Source: Pseudomonas massiliensis (GTDB lineage: Bacteria > Pseudomonadota > Gammaproteobacteria > Pseudomonadales > Pseudomonadaceae). Taken from it: 64,000 nt of DNA. Position numbers and translations under genes: made by a program. A model generated the notes under the pieces. That model saw only the letters and a list, made by a program, of their open reading frames with translations. It made no database searches and was not told where the DNA came from. The stretch lies in NCBI RefSeq assembly GCF_000826105.1, contig NZ_CCYK01000005.1, forward strand, positions 124,001 through 188,000, written 5' to 3'. Shown here piece by piece: positions 32,040-43,951 of the stretch (the stretch's first letter is position 1; the number at the start of each line of letters is the position of its first letter).

Positions 32040-33308
32040 TCAACCCTTGAATACGTCATCCACGCTCTTGAGCGGGTAGTTGGCCGGGTACGGCAGGGTC
32101 GCCACGCCGGTCTCGATGGCCGCCTTGGCTACCGCATCGGATACCACTTCGATCAAGCGGACATCCAGAGGCTTGGGAATGATGTACTCACGGCCGAAGC
32201 TCAGGCTGTCTACGTTGTAAGCCTCGCAGACTTCCTTCGGCACCGGCAGCTTGGCCAGATCACGCAGGGCGTAGGCGGCGGCGATCTTCATTTCCTCGTT
32301 GATGCGCTTGGCGCGCACGTCCAGCGCGCCACGGAAGATGAAGGGGAAGCCCAGCACGTTGTTGACCTGGTTCGGGTAGTCCGAACGGCCAGTCGCCATG
32401 ATGACGTCATCCCTGGTGGCATGGGCCAGCTCCGGGGAGATTTCCGGATCGGGGTTCGAGCAAGCGAACACGATCGGGTTGGCCGCCATGCTCTTGAGAC
32501 CCTCGGGACTGAGCAGGTTCGGCCCCGAGAGCCCGACGAAGACGTCAGCGCCGTCCAGGGCATCGGCCAGGGTGCGCTTGTCGGTTTCGTGAGCAAAGAC
32601 AGCCTTGTACTGGTTCAGGTCGTCGCGACCAGCGTGGATGACACCGACGCGATCGATCATGTAGATGTTCTCGACCTTCGCGCCCATGCTGATCAGCAGC
32701 TTCATGCAGGAAATGGCCGCGGCACCGGCGCCCAGGCAGACGATCTTGGCTTCCTCGAGCTGCTTGCCGGCGATTTCCAGCGCGTTGAGCATGCCCGCCG
32801 CGGTCACGATGGCGGTACCGTGCTGGTCGTCATGGAAAACCGGGATGTCGCATTGCTCGATCAGGGCACGCTCGATCTCGAAGCATTCAGGCGCCTTGAT
32901 GTCTTCCAGATTGATGCCACCGAAGGTGATCGAAATACGCTTGACCGTGTCGATGAACGCTTGCGGGCTTTCCGCATCCACTTCGATGTCGAACACATCC
33001 ACGCCAGCGAAACGCTTGAACAGAACGCCCTTGCCTTCCATGACCGGCTTGGACGCCAGAGGGCCCAGGTTACCCAGGCCGAGAATGGCGGTACCGTCAG
33101 AGATCACTGCCACCAGGTTGCCCTTGCCGGTGTACTTGTATGCCAGTTCAGGGTCACGGCCGATTTCACGCACAGGCTCGGCGACGCCCGGGCTGTAGGC
33201 CAGGGACAGGTCGCGCGCGGTAGCGGTCGCCTTGGTGAGTTCGACGCTCAGTTTCCCCGGACGAGGTTGGGCATGGTATTCGAGAGCGGCAGTTTTCAGA
33301 TCTGACAT
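32040..33308 (-). CDS. maeB: Malic enzyme (NAD(P)-dependent), short form
   Basis: This 422-residue enzyme oxidatively decarboxylates malate to pyruvate. [13 protein letters not shown] segment [23 protein letters not shown] and the Rossmann fingerprint [11 protein letters not shown] are all present. It is the short form, lacking the C-terminal phosphotransacetylase-like domain of E. coli MaeB (about 759 residues), as is usual for this Pseudomonas locus. The start is ATG 33308. Cofactor preference cannot be read with confidence. Confidence 0.92.
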   Translation of the reverse strand: MSDLKTAALEYHAQPRPGKLSVELTKATATARDLSLAYSPGVAEPVREIGRDPELAYKYTGKGNLVAVISDGTAILGLGNLGPLASKPVMEGKGVLFKRFAGVDVFDIEVDAESPQAFIDTVKRISITFGGINLEDIKAPECFEIERALIEQCDIPVFHDDQHGTAIVTAAGMLNALEIAGKQLEEAKIVCLGAGAAAISCMKLLISMGAKVENIYMIDRVGVIHAGRDDLNQYKAVFAHETDKRTLADALDGADVFVGLSGPNLLSPEGLKSMAANPIVFACSNPDPEISPELAHATRDDVIMATGRSDYPNQVNNVLGFPFIFRGALDVRAKRINEEMKIAAAYALRDLAKLPVPKEVCEAYNVDSLSFGREYIIPKPLDVRLIEVVSDAVAKAAIETGVATLPYPANYPLKSVDDVFKG

Positions 33309-33397
33309 GGTGGCGTTCCGCTTGACTGTTGAACTTTTCGGAGCGCCGAGGATACGCACAAAGGATAGTCGCGACAAGACTGCCCAGTCACCCGCTG

Positions 33398-34222
33398 TCA
33401 AGGGTTAGAAGGTACGACTTTGGCCGCAGATGACAACAGTTCGAGCATGGTGGGTGATGTCAGGCGGAGCAGCCAGGGAGCTTGCCCGGAGGCCTGGTCC
33501 GACCGACGGCGCCGGTCGACGATCCAGCCTCGCGCCTCGACAGCCTGCCCTGTCCGCAAGCTTCGCAGGCTGCCTTCGAACAGATGCGCGTCCGCCTGCC
33601 GCACCTGCAATACCAGACCGCCCTCAAGGTCGATCCAGGTGCCACCGCGGTTACGGTCGATTCTCTGAATCCTCCCGCTGACGATGGCAAAGCCCGCCTG
33701 CTCGAGGCTCGCTACCGGTCGCGGGCTGAACCCGCGCCACACCCCCAGGCCCACCTGCCGCGCGCTACGTTCAGCGGCCGCATGGCACGCCCACAAGGCA
33801 TCGTTCGGCGGCACCACCACTTGAAAGCCAAGCCCTTCGCCCAGCAGAATGGCTTCGATATTCCGGCCCTGGGGCGTATACACATGAGCCAGGGTTCGGC
33901 CGTGACGGTCATGGGGTTCAGCGCCCGGTCGGATCGCGACCTTGCCGCCGTTCTCTTTCACCAGTGCCTGCAGGCGATCGCGGGCCGCCTTGGCGCCCGG
34001 CTCATCCGCACGTCCTCTGTGTCCCATTTCGGGCGTATTGATACCAATCAGTCGCACGCTTCGCCCATCCGCCAAGCGCAGAGTATCGCCATCGACCACC
34101 CGCGCAACCTGAGCCAGCGGCAGCGTCGCCGGTAGGGGACATTCGGCCCGCACCTGGCCGAGGAAAAACGCGGGCAATAAAAAAGCGCCCACGAGGGACG
34201 CTTTTTTGATCAGCCTGGCCAA
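33398..34222 (-). CDS. Secreted thermonuclease-family (SNase-like) protein
   Basis: The protein has a hydrophobic export signal (IKKASLVGAFLLPAFFLGQ then VRAE) and a staphylococcal nuclease domain with RVVDGDTLRL, VRLIGINTPE and DRHGRTLAHVY, holding the catalytic Asp, Arg and Glu positions, plus a C-terminal OB-like extension. The start is uncertain: no ATG is present, and TTG 34222 or TTG 34240 are the best candidates. The signal-peptide codons coincide with the rpmE terminator hairpin. It is expected in the periplasm or outside the cell. Confidence 0.75.
   Translation of the reverse strand: MARLIKKASLVGAFLLPAFFLGQVRAECPLPATLPLAQVARVVDGDTLRLADGRSVRLIGINTPEMGHRGRADEPGAKAARDRLQALVKENGGKVAIRPGAEPHDRHGRTLAHVYTPQGRNIEAILLGEGLGFQVVVPPNDALWACHAAAERSARQVGLGVWRGFSPRPVASLEQAGFAIVSGRIQRIDRNRGGTWIDLEGGLVLQVRQADAHLFEGSLRSLRTGQAVEARGWIVDRRRRSDQASGQAPWLLRLTSPTMLELLSSAAKVVPSNP
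34179..34207 (-). terminator. rpmE terminator, inside the nuclease gene start
   Basis: AAAAAAGCGCCC, loop ACGA, then GGGACGCTTTTTT forms a stem with A- and T-runs on both sides, classic for an intrinsic terminator on either strand. It is 45 bases past the rpmE stop. On the minus strand the same bases encode IKKASLVGAF of the nuclease signal peptide. Confidence 0.9.
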
Positions 34223-34251
34223 GCCTCGAAGGCTTGCCAACGCGCGGAGCC

Positions 34252-34473
34252 TCAGTTGCTCTTCGCGGCGCCAAACACGCCGAAGCGCTGCTTGAAGCGG
34301 TCGACACGGCCGCCGGTATCCAGCATCTTCTGCTTGCCGGTGTAGAACGGGTGGCACTCGTTGCACACGTCCAGGCTCAGGGGCTGGGCCAGGGTAGAAC
34401 GGGTCTTGATGACGTTACCGCAGCTGCAGGTAGCGTCGATGGCTTCGTATTTCGGATGGATTTCAGGCTTCAT
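34252..34473 (-). CDS. rpmE: 50S ribosomal protein L31 (zinc-binding form)
   Basis: This 73-residue protein is L31 of the C+ type, with zinc ligands at Cys16, Cys18, Cys37 and Cys40. The start ATG 34473 gives [10 protein letters not shown]; the longer open frame upstream is not conserved. It is divergent from priA, as in E. coli and other gammaproteobacteria. Zinc-binding L31 usually acts as a zinc reserve when a zinc-free paralogue exists; none is seen here. Confidence 0.97.
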   Translation of the reverse strand: MKPEIHPKYEAIDATCSCGNVIKTRSTLAQPLSLDVCNECHPFYTGKQKMLDTGGRVDRFKQRFGVFGAAKSN

Positions 34474-34646
34474 GGGGTATTCCTCTGTGGTCGCGCCGCC
34501 ACCCGGCACCATTGCCGGATACCGCACGAACTGGGGTCCGGCATATTACCAGAGCGCGCCGGGGACGCAAGCGCAGCCGCTACCGGTAGTCGCCGCCGGG
34601 GTGTTAGGCTTGCCGCTCGCTTTGCCCGCTGCCCTGGAAGCCCTTC

Positions 34647-36866
<2,220 letters not shown>

Positions 36867-36965
36867 GCCGCCGCGAAGGTTGGCAAGCCCGGCCCATGAA
36901 CGGATAATGCCCAGTTTTTCAACCCGCGCTTGCCGCGCCGCCGCTTCGCGGCACACGAGACGATC

Positions 36966-38702
36966 ATGAAAGACACCATTCGCCTGCTGATCCAACATGC
37001 CCTCACCCGCCTCGTCGAGGACGGCGTGCTGCCTGCCGGGCTGACCCCGGCGATCCAGGTCGAGAACAGCCGGGACAAGAGCCACGGGGATTTCGCCAGC
37101 AACATCGCCATGATGCTGGCCAAGCCCGCTGGTCTGAAGCCGCGCGACCTGGCGGAAAAGATCATCGCCGCCCTGCCTGCCGACCCTCAGTTGAGCAAGG
37201 CGGAAATCGCCGGCCCTGGCTTCATCAATTTCTTCCAGAACACCGAGGCGCTGGCCGCGCGACTCGACAGCGCGCTGGCCGACCGCAAGCTCGGAGTACG
37301 CAAGGGCAGCCCCGCCCAGCGCGTGGTGGTGGACCTGTCCGCGCCGAACCTGGCCAAGGAAATGCACGTGGGGCACCTGCGCTCGACCATCATTGGCGAC
37401 GCCGTGGCCAATGTCCTGGAGTTCCTGGGCGATACCGTGATCCGCCAGAACCACGTGGGCGACTGGGGTACCCAGTTCGGCATGCTGCTGGCCTACCTGG
37501 AGGAAAATCCCGCTGACAGCGACCAACTGTCGGACCTGGAAAACTTCTACCGCGCCGCCAAGAAGCGTTTCGACGAATCGGCCGAATTCGCCGAACGCGC
37601 CCGCAGCCTGGTAGTGAAGCTGCAGGCCGGCGACCCGGACTGCCTGAGCCTGTGGAAGCGTTTCAATGAAATCTCGCTTTCCCATTGCCAGAAAACCTAC
37701 GAGCGTCTCAACGTTCGGCTGACCCCAAACGACGTCATGGGCGAAAGCGCCTATAACGAGGACCTTCCCAGCGTAGTCGCCGACCTGCGCGCCAAGGGCC
37801 TGCTGGTGGAAAGCGAGGGGGCCCAGTGCGTGTTCCTGGAGGAATTCAAGACCGCCGAAGGCAACCCGTTGCCTGTGATCGTGCAGAAGGCCGGCGGGGG
37901 CTACCTATACGCCACCACGGACCTGGCCGCGGTGCGCTACCGCAGCAATGTGCTCAAGGCGGACCGGGCCCTGTACTTCGTCGATCAACGTCAGGCTCTG
38001 CATTTCCAGCAGGTGTTCGAAGTTGCCCGACGCGCCGGCTTCATCACCAATGGCATGGCGACCGAGCACATGGGCTTCGGCACCATGAACGGCGCGGACG
38101 GGCGGCCTTTCAAGACGCGTGACGGCGGCACCGTGAAACTGATCGACCTGCTCGACGAAGCCGAGCAGCGGGCCTATGCCTTGGTCAAGGAGAAAAACCC
38201 TGACCTGGAAGACAGCCGCCTGCGCGAGATCGCGCGAGTGGTCGGCATCGGCGCCGTCAAATACGCGGACCTGTCCAAGCATCGGACCAGCGACTACAGC
38301 TTCAACTTCGACCTGATGCTCAATTTCGAAGGCAATACCGCGCCTTACTTGCTGTATGCCTACACCCGGGTGGCAGGGGTGTTCCGCAAGCTGGGCAAGG
38401 GCTATGAGGAGGCCGACGGGCATATCCGGCTGGAGGCCGCCCATGAGCAGGACCTGGCCGCCAGGCTGGCCCAGTTCGGCGAAGTGCTCAACACGGTGGC
38501 CGAAAAGGGCACGCCTCATGTGCTGTGTAGCTACCTCTACGACGTGGCAGGGCTGTTCTCCAGCTTCTATGAGAACTGCCCGATTCTCGCGGCCCAGACC
38601 CCCGAGCAACAGCAAAGCCGGTTGCGCCTGGCGGCATTGACCGGCCTGACCTTGAAACAGGGCCTGGAGCTGCTGGGCCTGGAAACCTTGGAGCGTATGT
38701 AA
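36966..38702 (+). CDS. argS: Arginine--tRNA ligase
   Basis: This 578-residue class I synthetase has the N-terminal Add-1 domain for the tRNA elbow, the HIGH-type motif HVGH in [13 protein letters not shown], and a C-terminal anticodon-binding domain ending ETLERM. As in most ArgRS enzymes there is no canonical KMSKS. The ATG at 36966 gives the family N-terminus MKDTIRLL; the frame is open from 36930. The next gene begins one base after its stop. Confidence 0.97.
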   Translation: MKDTIRLLIQHALTRLVEDGVLPAGLTPAIQVENSRDKSHGDFASNIAMMLAKPAGLKPRDLAEKIIAALPADPQLSKAEIAGPGFINFFQNTEALAARLDSALADRKLGVRKGSPAQRVVVDLSAPNLAKEMHVGHLRSTIIGDAVANVLEFLGDTVIRQNHVGDWGTQFGMLLAYLEENPADSDQLSDLENFYRAAKKRFDESAEFAERARSLVVKLQAGDPDCLSLWKRFNEISLSHCQKTYERLNVRLTPNDVMGESAYNEDLPSVVADLRAKGLLVESEGAQCVFLEEFKTAEGNPLPVIVQKAGGGYLYATTDLAAVRYRSNVLKADRALYFVDQRQALHFQQVFEVARRAGFITNGMATEHMGFGTMNGADGRPFKTRDGGTVKLIDLLDEAEQRAYALVKEKNPDLEDSRLREIARVVGIGAVKYADLSKHRTSDYSFNFDLMLNFEGNTAPYLLYAYTRVAGVFRKLGKGYEEADGHIRLEAAHEQDLAARLAQFGEVLNTVAEKGTPHVLCSYLYDVAGLFSSFYENCPILAAQTPEQQQSRLRLAALTGLTLKQGLELLGLETLERM

Positions 38703-38703
38703 G

Positions 38704-39384
38704 GTGGCGGCGAAGAAACCTGCACCCAAGCGTGGCGCCAGCCGCAATGCCCCGCCGGCCAAGAAGCCCATTCCGGGCTGGCTGTGGCTGGCCATCGGGC
38801 TGTCGGTAGGCGCGTTCATCGTTTTCCTGATGAAGCTCGAACCGGGCCATAACGACGTCAAGCGGACCAAGCCGGAGGAGCAGAAGACGGCGAGCAAGGC
38901 AGCCGAGGCGGAAAAAACACCGCCCAGCCCCGAGAAGATCAAGCCCAAGTATGACTTCTACACCTTGCTGCCCGAATCCGAGGTCATAGTGCCGCCCGAG
39001 GCTGTACCGGAGAAAACGCCACCCGTGCCTGCCCAGCCGGTCACCCCGGCCGAGGCCGCCAAGATCGATACGGCCCGTGCCCAGGCAGCGTTGTCCGGCC
39101 AGGTGCCGCCACCGCCGCCACCGGTCATCAAGCCGGCCGCCACTACCCAGTACTATCTGCAGGCCGGCTCGTTCCGCAAGCAGACGGACGCTGACAAGGT
39201 ACGCGCCCAGATCATCCTGCTCGGCCAGGCCGTGCAGGTCGAGTCGGGGATGGTGAAGGAGGAAACCTGGTACCGTGTGCTGGTCGGGCCGTTCAGCAAC
39301 CGGGAACAGCTCACCGCCGCGCAGAAGATGCTGGCCGGCAGCGGCTTCAACAACCTGTTGCTGCAGCAACGGCAAACGCGTTAG
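38704..39384 (+). CDS. ftsN: FtsN-like SPOR-domain cell division protein
   Basis: This 226-residue bitopic protein has a short basic cytoplasmic tail, one membrane helix (about 21-41, GWLWLAIGLSVGAFIVFLMK), a Pro/Glu/Lys-rich periplasmic linker and a C-terminal SPOR domain (about 147-225) that binds denuded septal glycan. In E. coli ftsN also sits between priA and hslVU, so position and architecture both support FtsN. The start is GTG 38704, one base after the argS stop. Confidence 0.8.
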   Translation: MAAKKPAPKRGASRNAPPAKKPIPGWLWLAIGLSVGAFIVFLMKLEPGHNDVKRTKPEEQKTASKAAEAEKTPPSPEKIKPKYDFYTLLPESEVIVPPEAVPEKTPPVPAQPVTPAEAAKIDTARAQAALSGQVPPPPPPVIKPAATTQYYLQAGSFRKQTDADKVRAQIILLGQAVQVESGMVKEETWYRVLVGPFSNREQLTAAQKMLAGSGFNNLLLQQRQTR

Positions 39385-39462
39385 CCGCTCCGGCGTAGCA
39401 AGCGAGCGAGCCTGCAAGGACGCGCCTGCCTAGGGCGCCCTGGCCGGGGTGTTGCAGCCCCG

Positions 39463-39491
39463 GTTGAAATTCCCCGCCGCTATCCCCACAT
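39463..39491 (+). promoter_or_regulatory. Candidate sigma-32 heat-shock promoter of hslVU
   Basis: GTTGAAA (39463-39469), a 14-base spacer and CCCCACAT (39484-39491) closely match the RpoH consensus CTTGAAA-N(11-16)-CCCCATNT. It lies about 45 bases upstream of the hslV start, where a heat-shock promoter is expected for this protease. Confidence 0.75.
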
Positions 39492-39536
39492 CATGCTGCA
39501 TTGGGCAGTTTCGCCCCGCAGCCTGAGGACCTTCCC

Positions 39537-40067
39537 TTGACCACCATCGTATCAGTCCGCCGCCACGGCAAAGTCGTCATGGGCGGGGACGGCCAGGTTT
39601 CCCTGGGCAATACCGTGATGAAAGGCAATGCGCGCAAGGTACGCCGCCTGTATCACGGCCAGGTGATCGCTGGCTTCGCTGGCGCCACGGCCGATGCCTT
39701 CACGCTTTTCGAGCGCTTCGAAGCTCAATTGGAAAAACACCAGGGCCATCTGGTACGCGCCGCTGTCGAGCTGGCCAAGGATTGGCGCACCGACCGCTCC
39801 TTGAGCCGGCTCGAGGCCATGCTGGCCGTCGCCAACAAGGACGCGTCCCTGATCATCACCGGCAATGGCGACGTGGTGGAGCCCGAGGACGGGTTGATCG
39901 CCATGGGCTCCGGCGGGGCATTCGCCCAGGCCGCGGCCCGCGCCCTGCTGAACAAGACCGATCTGTCGGCACGGGAAATCGCCGAGTCCGCCTTGAATAT
40001 CGCCGCGGACATCTGCGTTTTCACCAATCATCACCTGACCATCGAGGAGCAGGACCTCGCGCAGTGA
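39537..40067 (+). CDS. hslV: ATP-dependent protease subunit HslV
   Basis: This 176-residue proteasome-beta-like peptidase forms two hexameric rings capped by HslU. After removal of the initiator, the N-terminal threonine of TTIVSVRR is the nucleophile; GDGQVS and the Lys in [10 protein letters not shown] also match. The start is a TTG at 39537 after GAGGA, required to place the catalytic threonine second; the frame open from 39501 would bury it. It is followed closely by hslU. Confidence 0.96.
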   Translation: MTTIVSVRRHGKVVMGGDGQVSLGNTVMKGNARKVRRLYHGQVIAGFAGATADAFTLFERFEAQLEKHQGHLVRAAVELAKDWRTDRSLSRLEAMLAVANKDASLIITGNGDVVEPEDGLIAMGSGGAFAQAAARALLNKTDLSAREIAESALNIAADICVFTNHHLTIEEQDLAQ

Positions 40068-40089
40068 CATGCCCGAGGCCGTTAACGCC

Positions 40090-41427
40090 ATGTCCATGAC
40101 CCCCCGCGAGATCGTCCACGAACTCAACCGCCACATCATCGGCCAGGATGACGCCAAGCGCGCTGTCGCCATCGCCTTGCGCAATCGCTGGCGGCGCATG
40201 CAACTACCCGCCGAACTGCGCGCCGAAGTCACTCCCAAGAACATCCTGATGATCGGCCCCACCGGCGTAGGCAAGACCGAGATCGCCCGGCGCCTGGCCA
40301 AGCTCGCCAACGCGCCCTTCCTCAAGGTTGAAGCGACCAAGTTCACCGAGGTCGGCTATGTGGGCCGCGATGTCGAGTCCATCATCCGTGACCTCGCCGA
40401 TGCGGCGATGAAGATGCTGCGCGAGCAGGAAATGATCAAAGTGCGTCATCGTGCCGAAGATGCCGCCGAGGACCGCATCCTCGATGCGCTGCTGCCACCG
40501 GCGCGCGTAGGCTTCAACGAAGACCCGGCGCCTAGCGCGGATTCCAACACCCGCCAGCTGTTCCGCAAGCGGCTGCGTGAAGGCCAACTCGACGACAAGG
40601 AAATCGAGATCGAAGTCGCCGATGCCGTGGGAGTCGATATTTCCGCCCCGCCAGGAATGGAGGAAATGACCAACCAGCTGCAGAGCCTGTTCGCCAATAT
40701 GGGCAAGGGGCGTCGCAAGGCGCGCAAGCTGAAGGTCAAGGAAGCGCTCAAGCTGGTACGTGACGAGGAAGCCAGCCGCCTGGTCAATGAAGAGGAACTC
40801 AAGGCCCAGGCGCTCGAAGCGGTCGAGCAGAACGGTATCGTCTTCATTGACGAGATCGACAAGGTTGCCAAGCGAGGCAACGTAGGTGGCGCCGATGTTT
40901 CCCGCGAGGGCGTGCAGCGCGACCTGCTGCCCCTGATCGAAGGCTGCACCGTGAACACCAAGTTGGGCATGGTCAAGACGGACCATATCCTGTTCATTGC
41001 CTCGGGCGCCTTCCACTTGAGCAAGCCGAGCGACCTGGTTCCGGAGCTTCAGGGCCGCCTGCCCATCCGGGTGGAATTGAAAGCGCTCACGCCGGGCGAT
41101 TTCGAGCGCATTCTCAGCGAGCCTCATGCCTCCCTGACAGAGCAATACCGTGAGCTGTTGAAAACCGAGGGGCTCGGGGTGGAGTTCCAGCCGGACGGCA
41201 TCAAGCGCCTGGCCGAGATCGCCTGGCAGGTGAACGAGAAAACCGAGAATATTGGTGCTCGCCGCTTGCATACCTTGCTCGAACGCCTGCTCGAGGAAGT
41301 ATCGTTCAGCGCCGGTGACCTGGCTGGTTCGCAGAATGGCGCGCCCATTCTCATCGATGCCGCCTACGTCAACAGCCACCTGGGCGAGTTGGCCGAAAAC
41401 GAAGACCTGTCTCGCTACATCCTCTGA
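40090..41427 (+). CDS. hslU: ATP-dependent protease ATPase subunit HslU
   Basis: This 445-residue AAA+ unfoldase feeds substrates to HslV. Walker A is GPTGVGKTE near residues 57-65, Walker B is [10 protein letters not shown], and the inserted I-domain spans about 110-240. The C-terminal residues DLSRYIL insert into HslV to activate it. ATG 40090 matches the family start MSMTPREIV. It is in an operon with hslV. Confidence 0.97.
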   Translation: MSMTPREIVHELNRHIIGQDDAKRAVAIALRNRWRRMQLPAELRAEVTPKNILMIGPTGVGKTEIARRLAKLANAPFLKVEATKFTEVGYVGRDVESIIRDLADAAMKMLREQEMIKVRHRAEDAAEDRILDALLPPARVGFNEDPAPSADSNTRQLFRKRLREGQLDDKEIEIEVADAVGVDISAPPGMEEMTNQLQSLFANMGKGRRKARKLKVKEALKLVRDEEASRLVNEEELKAQALEAVEQNGIVFIDEIDKVAKRGNVGGADVSREGVQRDLLPLIEGCTVNTKLGMVKTDHILFIASGAFHLSKPSDLVPELQGRLPIRVELKALTPGDFERILSEPHASLTEQYRELLKTEGLGVEFQPDGIKRLAEIAWQVNEKTENIGARRLHTLLERLLEEVSFSAGDLAGSQNGAPILIDAAYVNSHLGELAENEDLSRYIL

Positions 41428-41496
41428 CCGGAGGGTACCGTCCGATCGCGGCGCATGCCATGGCGTGCGCCGCTATTTGCCTCAGGGGCCGAGCCG

Positions 41497-41874
41497 ATGA
41501 GTCGAATACCGACTGCCATCAACCTGCACAAGGCGTCGAAAACCCTCACCCTGACCTACGGTCCGGATGAGGTCTATGCATTGCCTGCCGAATTCCTGCG
41601 GGTGCACTCGCCCTCGGCGGAGGTCCAGGGCCACGGCAACCCGGTGCTGCAATACGGCAAGTTGCACGTCGCCTTGGTGGGACTGGAGCCGGCTGGGCAG
41701 TATGCGCTGAAGCTGACCTTCGACGATGGCCACGACAGCGGCCTCTACAGTTGGGACTACCTCTATGAGCTGGCCACACGCCGGGACAGCCTCTGGGAAG
41801 AGTATCTGCAGGCCTTGCATGCGGCAGGTAAGTCACGAGACCCGGTGGAATCGGTCGTCAAATTCGTACCCTGA
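41497..41874 (+). CDS. DUF971 (gamma-butyrobetaine hydroxylase N-terminal-like) protein
   Basis: This 125-residue protein consists of one DUF971 domain with LTLTYGPDEVYALPAEFLRV and the SGLYSWDYLYEL motif. The fold is shared with the N-terminal metal-binding domain of gamma-butyrobetaine hydroxylase and with proteins near iron-sulfur genes; its own function is unknown. Start ATG 41497 is favoured over 41455 because conservation begins there. It follows hslU as in other pseudomonads. Confidence 0.85.
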   Translation: MSRIPTAINLHKASKTLTLTYGPDEVYALPAEFLRVHSPSAEVQGHGNPVLQYGKLHVALVGLEPAGQYALKLTFDDGHDSGLYSWDYLYELATRRDSLWEEYLQALHAAGKSRDPVESVVKFVP

Positions 41875-41884
41875 CTGGCGGGCT

Positions 41885-41976
41885 CGGCAGCTTCGCTGCT
41901 TCCGACGGTGGGAGCTAGCGGCAGCTAGCGAAACCTGGATAACAGGCCGGATTCGGCAGCTTCGCTGCTTCCCACC
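41885..41976. repeat. REP/BIME-like repeat with 19-bp direct repeat
   Basis: CGGCAGCTTCGCTGCTTCC occurs at 41885 and again at 41954. Between them GGTGGGAGCTAGCGG starts an inverted partner of the second copy (CTTCCCACCG). This is the whole interval between the DUF971 gene and the phasin gene, where a PHA synthase operon would lie in relatives. Confidence 0.75.
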
Positions 41977-41989
41977 GCGAAGGGCCAGG

Positions 41990-42619
41990 TTATAGGGCGT
42001 CGCTGACGGGCGCCTTCACCGCCTTGGGCTTCGCTGCCTTGGTGGCGGCACCGCTTTTGGCTGCGGTGATCCGCGTGGAAGTGGTGGGCTTGGTAGCCAC
42101 AGCCGATTCCGGCGATGCGCCTTCAGTGATCTTTGCAGCGCGCCGGGGCGCCTTGACGGCTTTGCTCACCTGGCTCGGCGTGGCCGCTTCAGGTTGCGCT
42201 GCCGAGGCGCCCGTAAGCCGTTGCAACTGGCTCATCACCAGATCCACCTTCTGCTGCAGGGAGGCGATTTCTTCCCGTGTGGGCAGGCCAAGACGCGAAA
42301 CAGCGCTGTCCAGACGAGTGTCGAAGGCTTCCTCGAGTTCGCCCCACTTGCCCAGGCTCTTTTCCTTCAGGCTGCTCGCCTTGGTTCCAGCCACGGCCTT
42401 GGCCGTTTCCACCTGCTGGTCGATCTGCTTGTCGATCTCGCCGCGGGCCAGCTTTTCGGCTTTCTCGCCTTCCTTGACCAGCGCCTCGAATTGCTTGTGG
42501 CCGTCAGCCGCGCCACGGGCGTAAGCACCCAGGCCAGCCAGCCAGATCTGTCGTGAATATTTTTCGATACCGCCCATCCAGGAAGCGGTTTCTTTGTCCA
42601 CTTTCTTCTTGCTCGCCAT
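41990..42619 (-). CDS. phaF: Phasin family protein, PhaF-like with short basic tail
   Basis: This 209-residue protein has the phasin domain of PhaF (SWMGGIEKYSRQIWLAGLGAYA, then a coiled-coil segment to about residue 135) and a Lys/Ala/Thr-rich tail. In P. putida PhaF the tail is a longer KPAA-repeat, histone-like DNA-binding region that tethers PHA granules to the nucleoid; here it is about 70 residues and loosely patterned. ATG 42619 gives MASKKKVDKE. The usual partners phaC1, phaZ, phaC2, phaD and phaI are not adjacent. Confidence 0.85.
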   Translation of the reverse strand: MASKKKVDKETASWMGGIEKYSRQIWLAGLGAYARGAADGHKQFEALVKEGEKAEKLARGEIDKQIDQQVETAKAVAGTKASSLKEKSLGKWGELEEAFDTRLDSAVSRLGLPTREEIASLQQKVDLVMSQLQRLTGASAAQPEAATPSQVSKAVKAPRRAAKITEGASPESAVATKPTTSTRITAAKSGAATKAAKPKAVKAPVSDAL

Positions 42620-42782
42620 GATGCACTCCTCAATGCCAGCGGGCGGTGTATTCCACCAGCTCAGGCATTGGTCGGATTTGCATCGCATTTGTTCCGCGAC
42701 AAGCGAAGCCGATTTTCGGCCAGCGCTGCCATGGTGCCGGTGTTCGCGCCTGTCGCGGCCAGCTACTGCCAGCCAGCGCCTG

Positions 42783-43058
42783 TCAGGCCAGCGCCTTGTC
42801 CAGGGCGCGATTGATTTCCGATTCGATCATCGGGGCCATCATCGACAGCATCATGCCCAGCTTCATTTCCACTACGACCTTGTCTTCGGCCACTTCCACC
42901 TGGCCAGTGACGCCACTGCGCTTGAGCTCTACCACGTCGCCATTCCATTGGGCGCTCATGTCATATTTGCTGACGAGCTTGTCCACCAGCCGCTCGGCCT
43001 TTTCCCTTGCTGCCTCTTTACCCAACTGGTGCGCGCGCTCAACCCGGATCTGGCTCAT
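42783..43058 (-). CDS. Polyhydroxyalkanoic acid system family protein
   Basis: This 91-residue protein matches the small 'PHA system' family found between phaI and ubiE. It is an alpha/beta protein ([18 protein letters not shown] at the start, then [19 protein letters not shown]) with no membrane segment. The name derives from genome position; no activity is established. The start ATG 43058 has AGAGG seven bases upstream. It is divergent from ubiE. Confidence 0.8.
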   Translation of the reverse strand: MSQIRVERAHQLGKEAAREKAERLVDKLVSKYDMSAQWNGDVVELKRSGVTGQVEVAEDKVVVEMKLGMMLSMMAPMIESEINRALDKALA

Positions 43059-43180
43059 CGAAGACCTCTTCATCGAAAAATGGCCGCCATATTAACGCGG
43101 ATCGCGACAACGGCCATCCGCCAAGACAAATGCCACGCGCGCCTATTAGAATGGCCAGTAATTTTTCCGGTGACAGCGAT

Positions 43181-43951
43181 ATGAACGATCAACGCAAAGG
43201 CAGCGACGGCGAACCTACCACGCACTTCGGCTACCAGAACGTGCCCGAAAGCCAGAAGGCAGAGAAGGTCGCGCAGGTGTTCCATTCGGTCGCGGCCAAG
43301 TACGACGTAATGAACGACCTGCTCTCCGGCGGCATGCATCGGCTGTGGAAGCGCTTCACCATAGAGTTGTCCGGCGTGCGCATGGGCAATCGTGTGCTGG
43401 ACATCGCCGGCGGTACCGGCGACCTGACGCGCAAGTTCTCGCAGCTGGTCGGGCCTACTGGCGAAGTGGTGCTGGCCGATATCAACGCTTCCATGCTCAA
43501 GGTCGGGCGCGATCGCCTGCTGGACCTGGGCGTGGCCGGCAACGTGCAGTTCGTGCAGGCCGATGCTGAAAAGCTCCCCTTCCCGGACAACCATTTCGAC
43601 TGCGTGACCATCGCCTTCGGCCTGCGCAACGTCACCCACAAGGAAGACGCCCTGCGTTCCATGCTGCGCGTGCTCAAGCCCGGTGGGCGGCTGTTGGTGC
43701 TGGAGTTTTCCAAGCCCACCAACAAGGTCATGTCCAAGGCCTACGACGCCTATTCCTTTGCCTTCATGCCGCTGATGGGCAAGCTGATCGCCAACGACGC
43801 CGAAAGCTACCGCTACCTGGCCGAATCGATCCGCATGCACCCGGACCAGGAAACCCTCAAGGCCATGATGATCGACGCCGGCTTCGACCGGGTCACCTAC
43901 CACAACATGACCTCGGGGATAGTGGCTCTGCACCGGGGCATCAAGCCCTGA
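43181..43951 (+). CDS. ubiE: Ubiquinone/menaquinone biosynthesis C-methyltransferase
   Basis: This 256-residue SAM-dependent enzyme methylates the benzoquinol ring at C2. The SAM-binding motif I is [12 protein letters not shown], and family signatures [17 protein letters not shown] and [12 protein letters not shown] are present. ATG 43181 is the conserved start; the frame is open upstream to 43007. Its last base is the first base of the ubiJ start codon (TGATG). Confidence 0.97.
   Translation: MNDQRKGSDGEPTTHFGYQNVPESQKAEKVAQVFHSVAAKYDVMNDLLSGGMHRLWKRFTIELSGVRMGNRVLDIAGGTGDLTRKFSQLVGPTGEVVLADINASMLKVGRDRLLDLGVAGNVQFVQADAEKLPFPDNHFDCVTIAFGLRNVTHKEDALRSMLRVLKPGGRLLVLEFSKPTNKVMSKAYDAYSFAFMPLMGKLIANDAESYRYLAESIRMHPDQETLKAMMIDAGFDRVTYHNMTSGIVALHRGIKP

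Noticed and set aside
41885..41972. Two 19-bp repeats as a minimal CRISPR array
   Set aside because: Only two copies, themselves palindromic and REP-like, with no cas genes and related copies at other intergenic sites.
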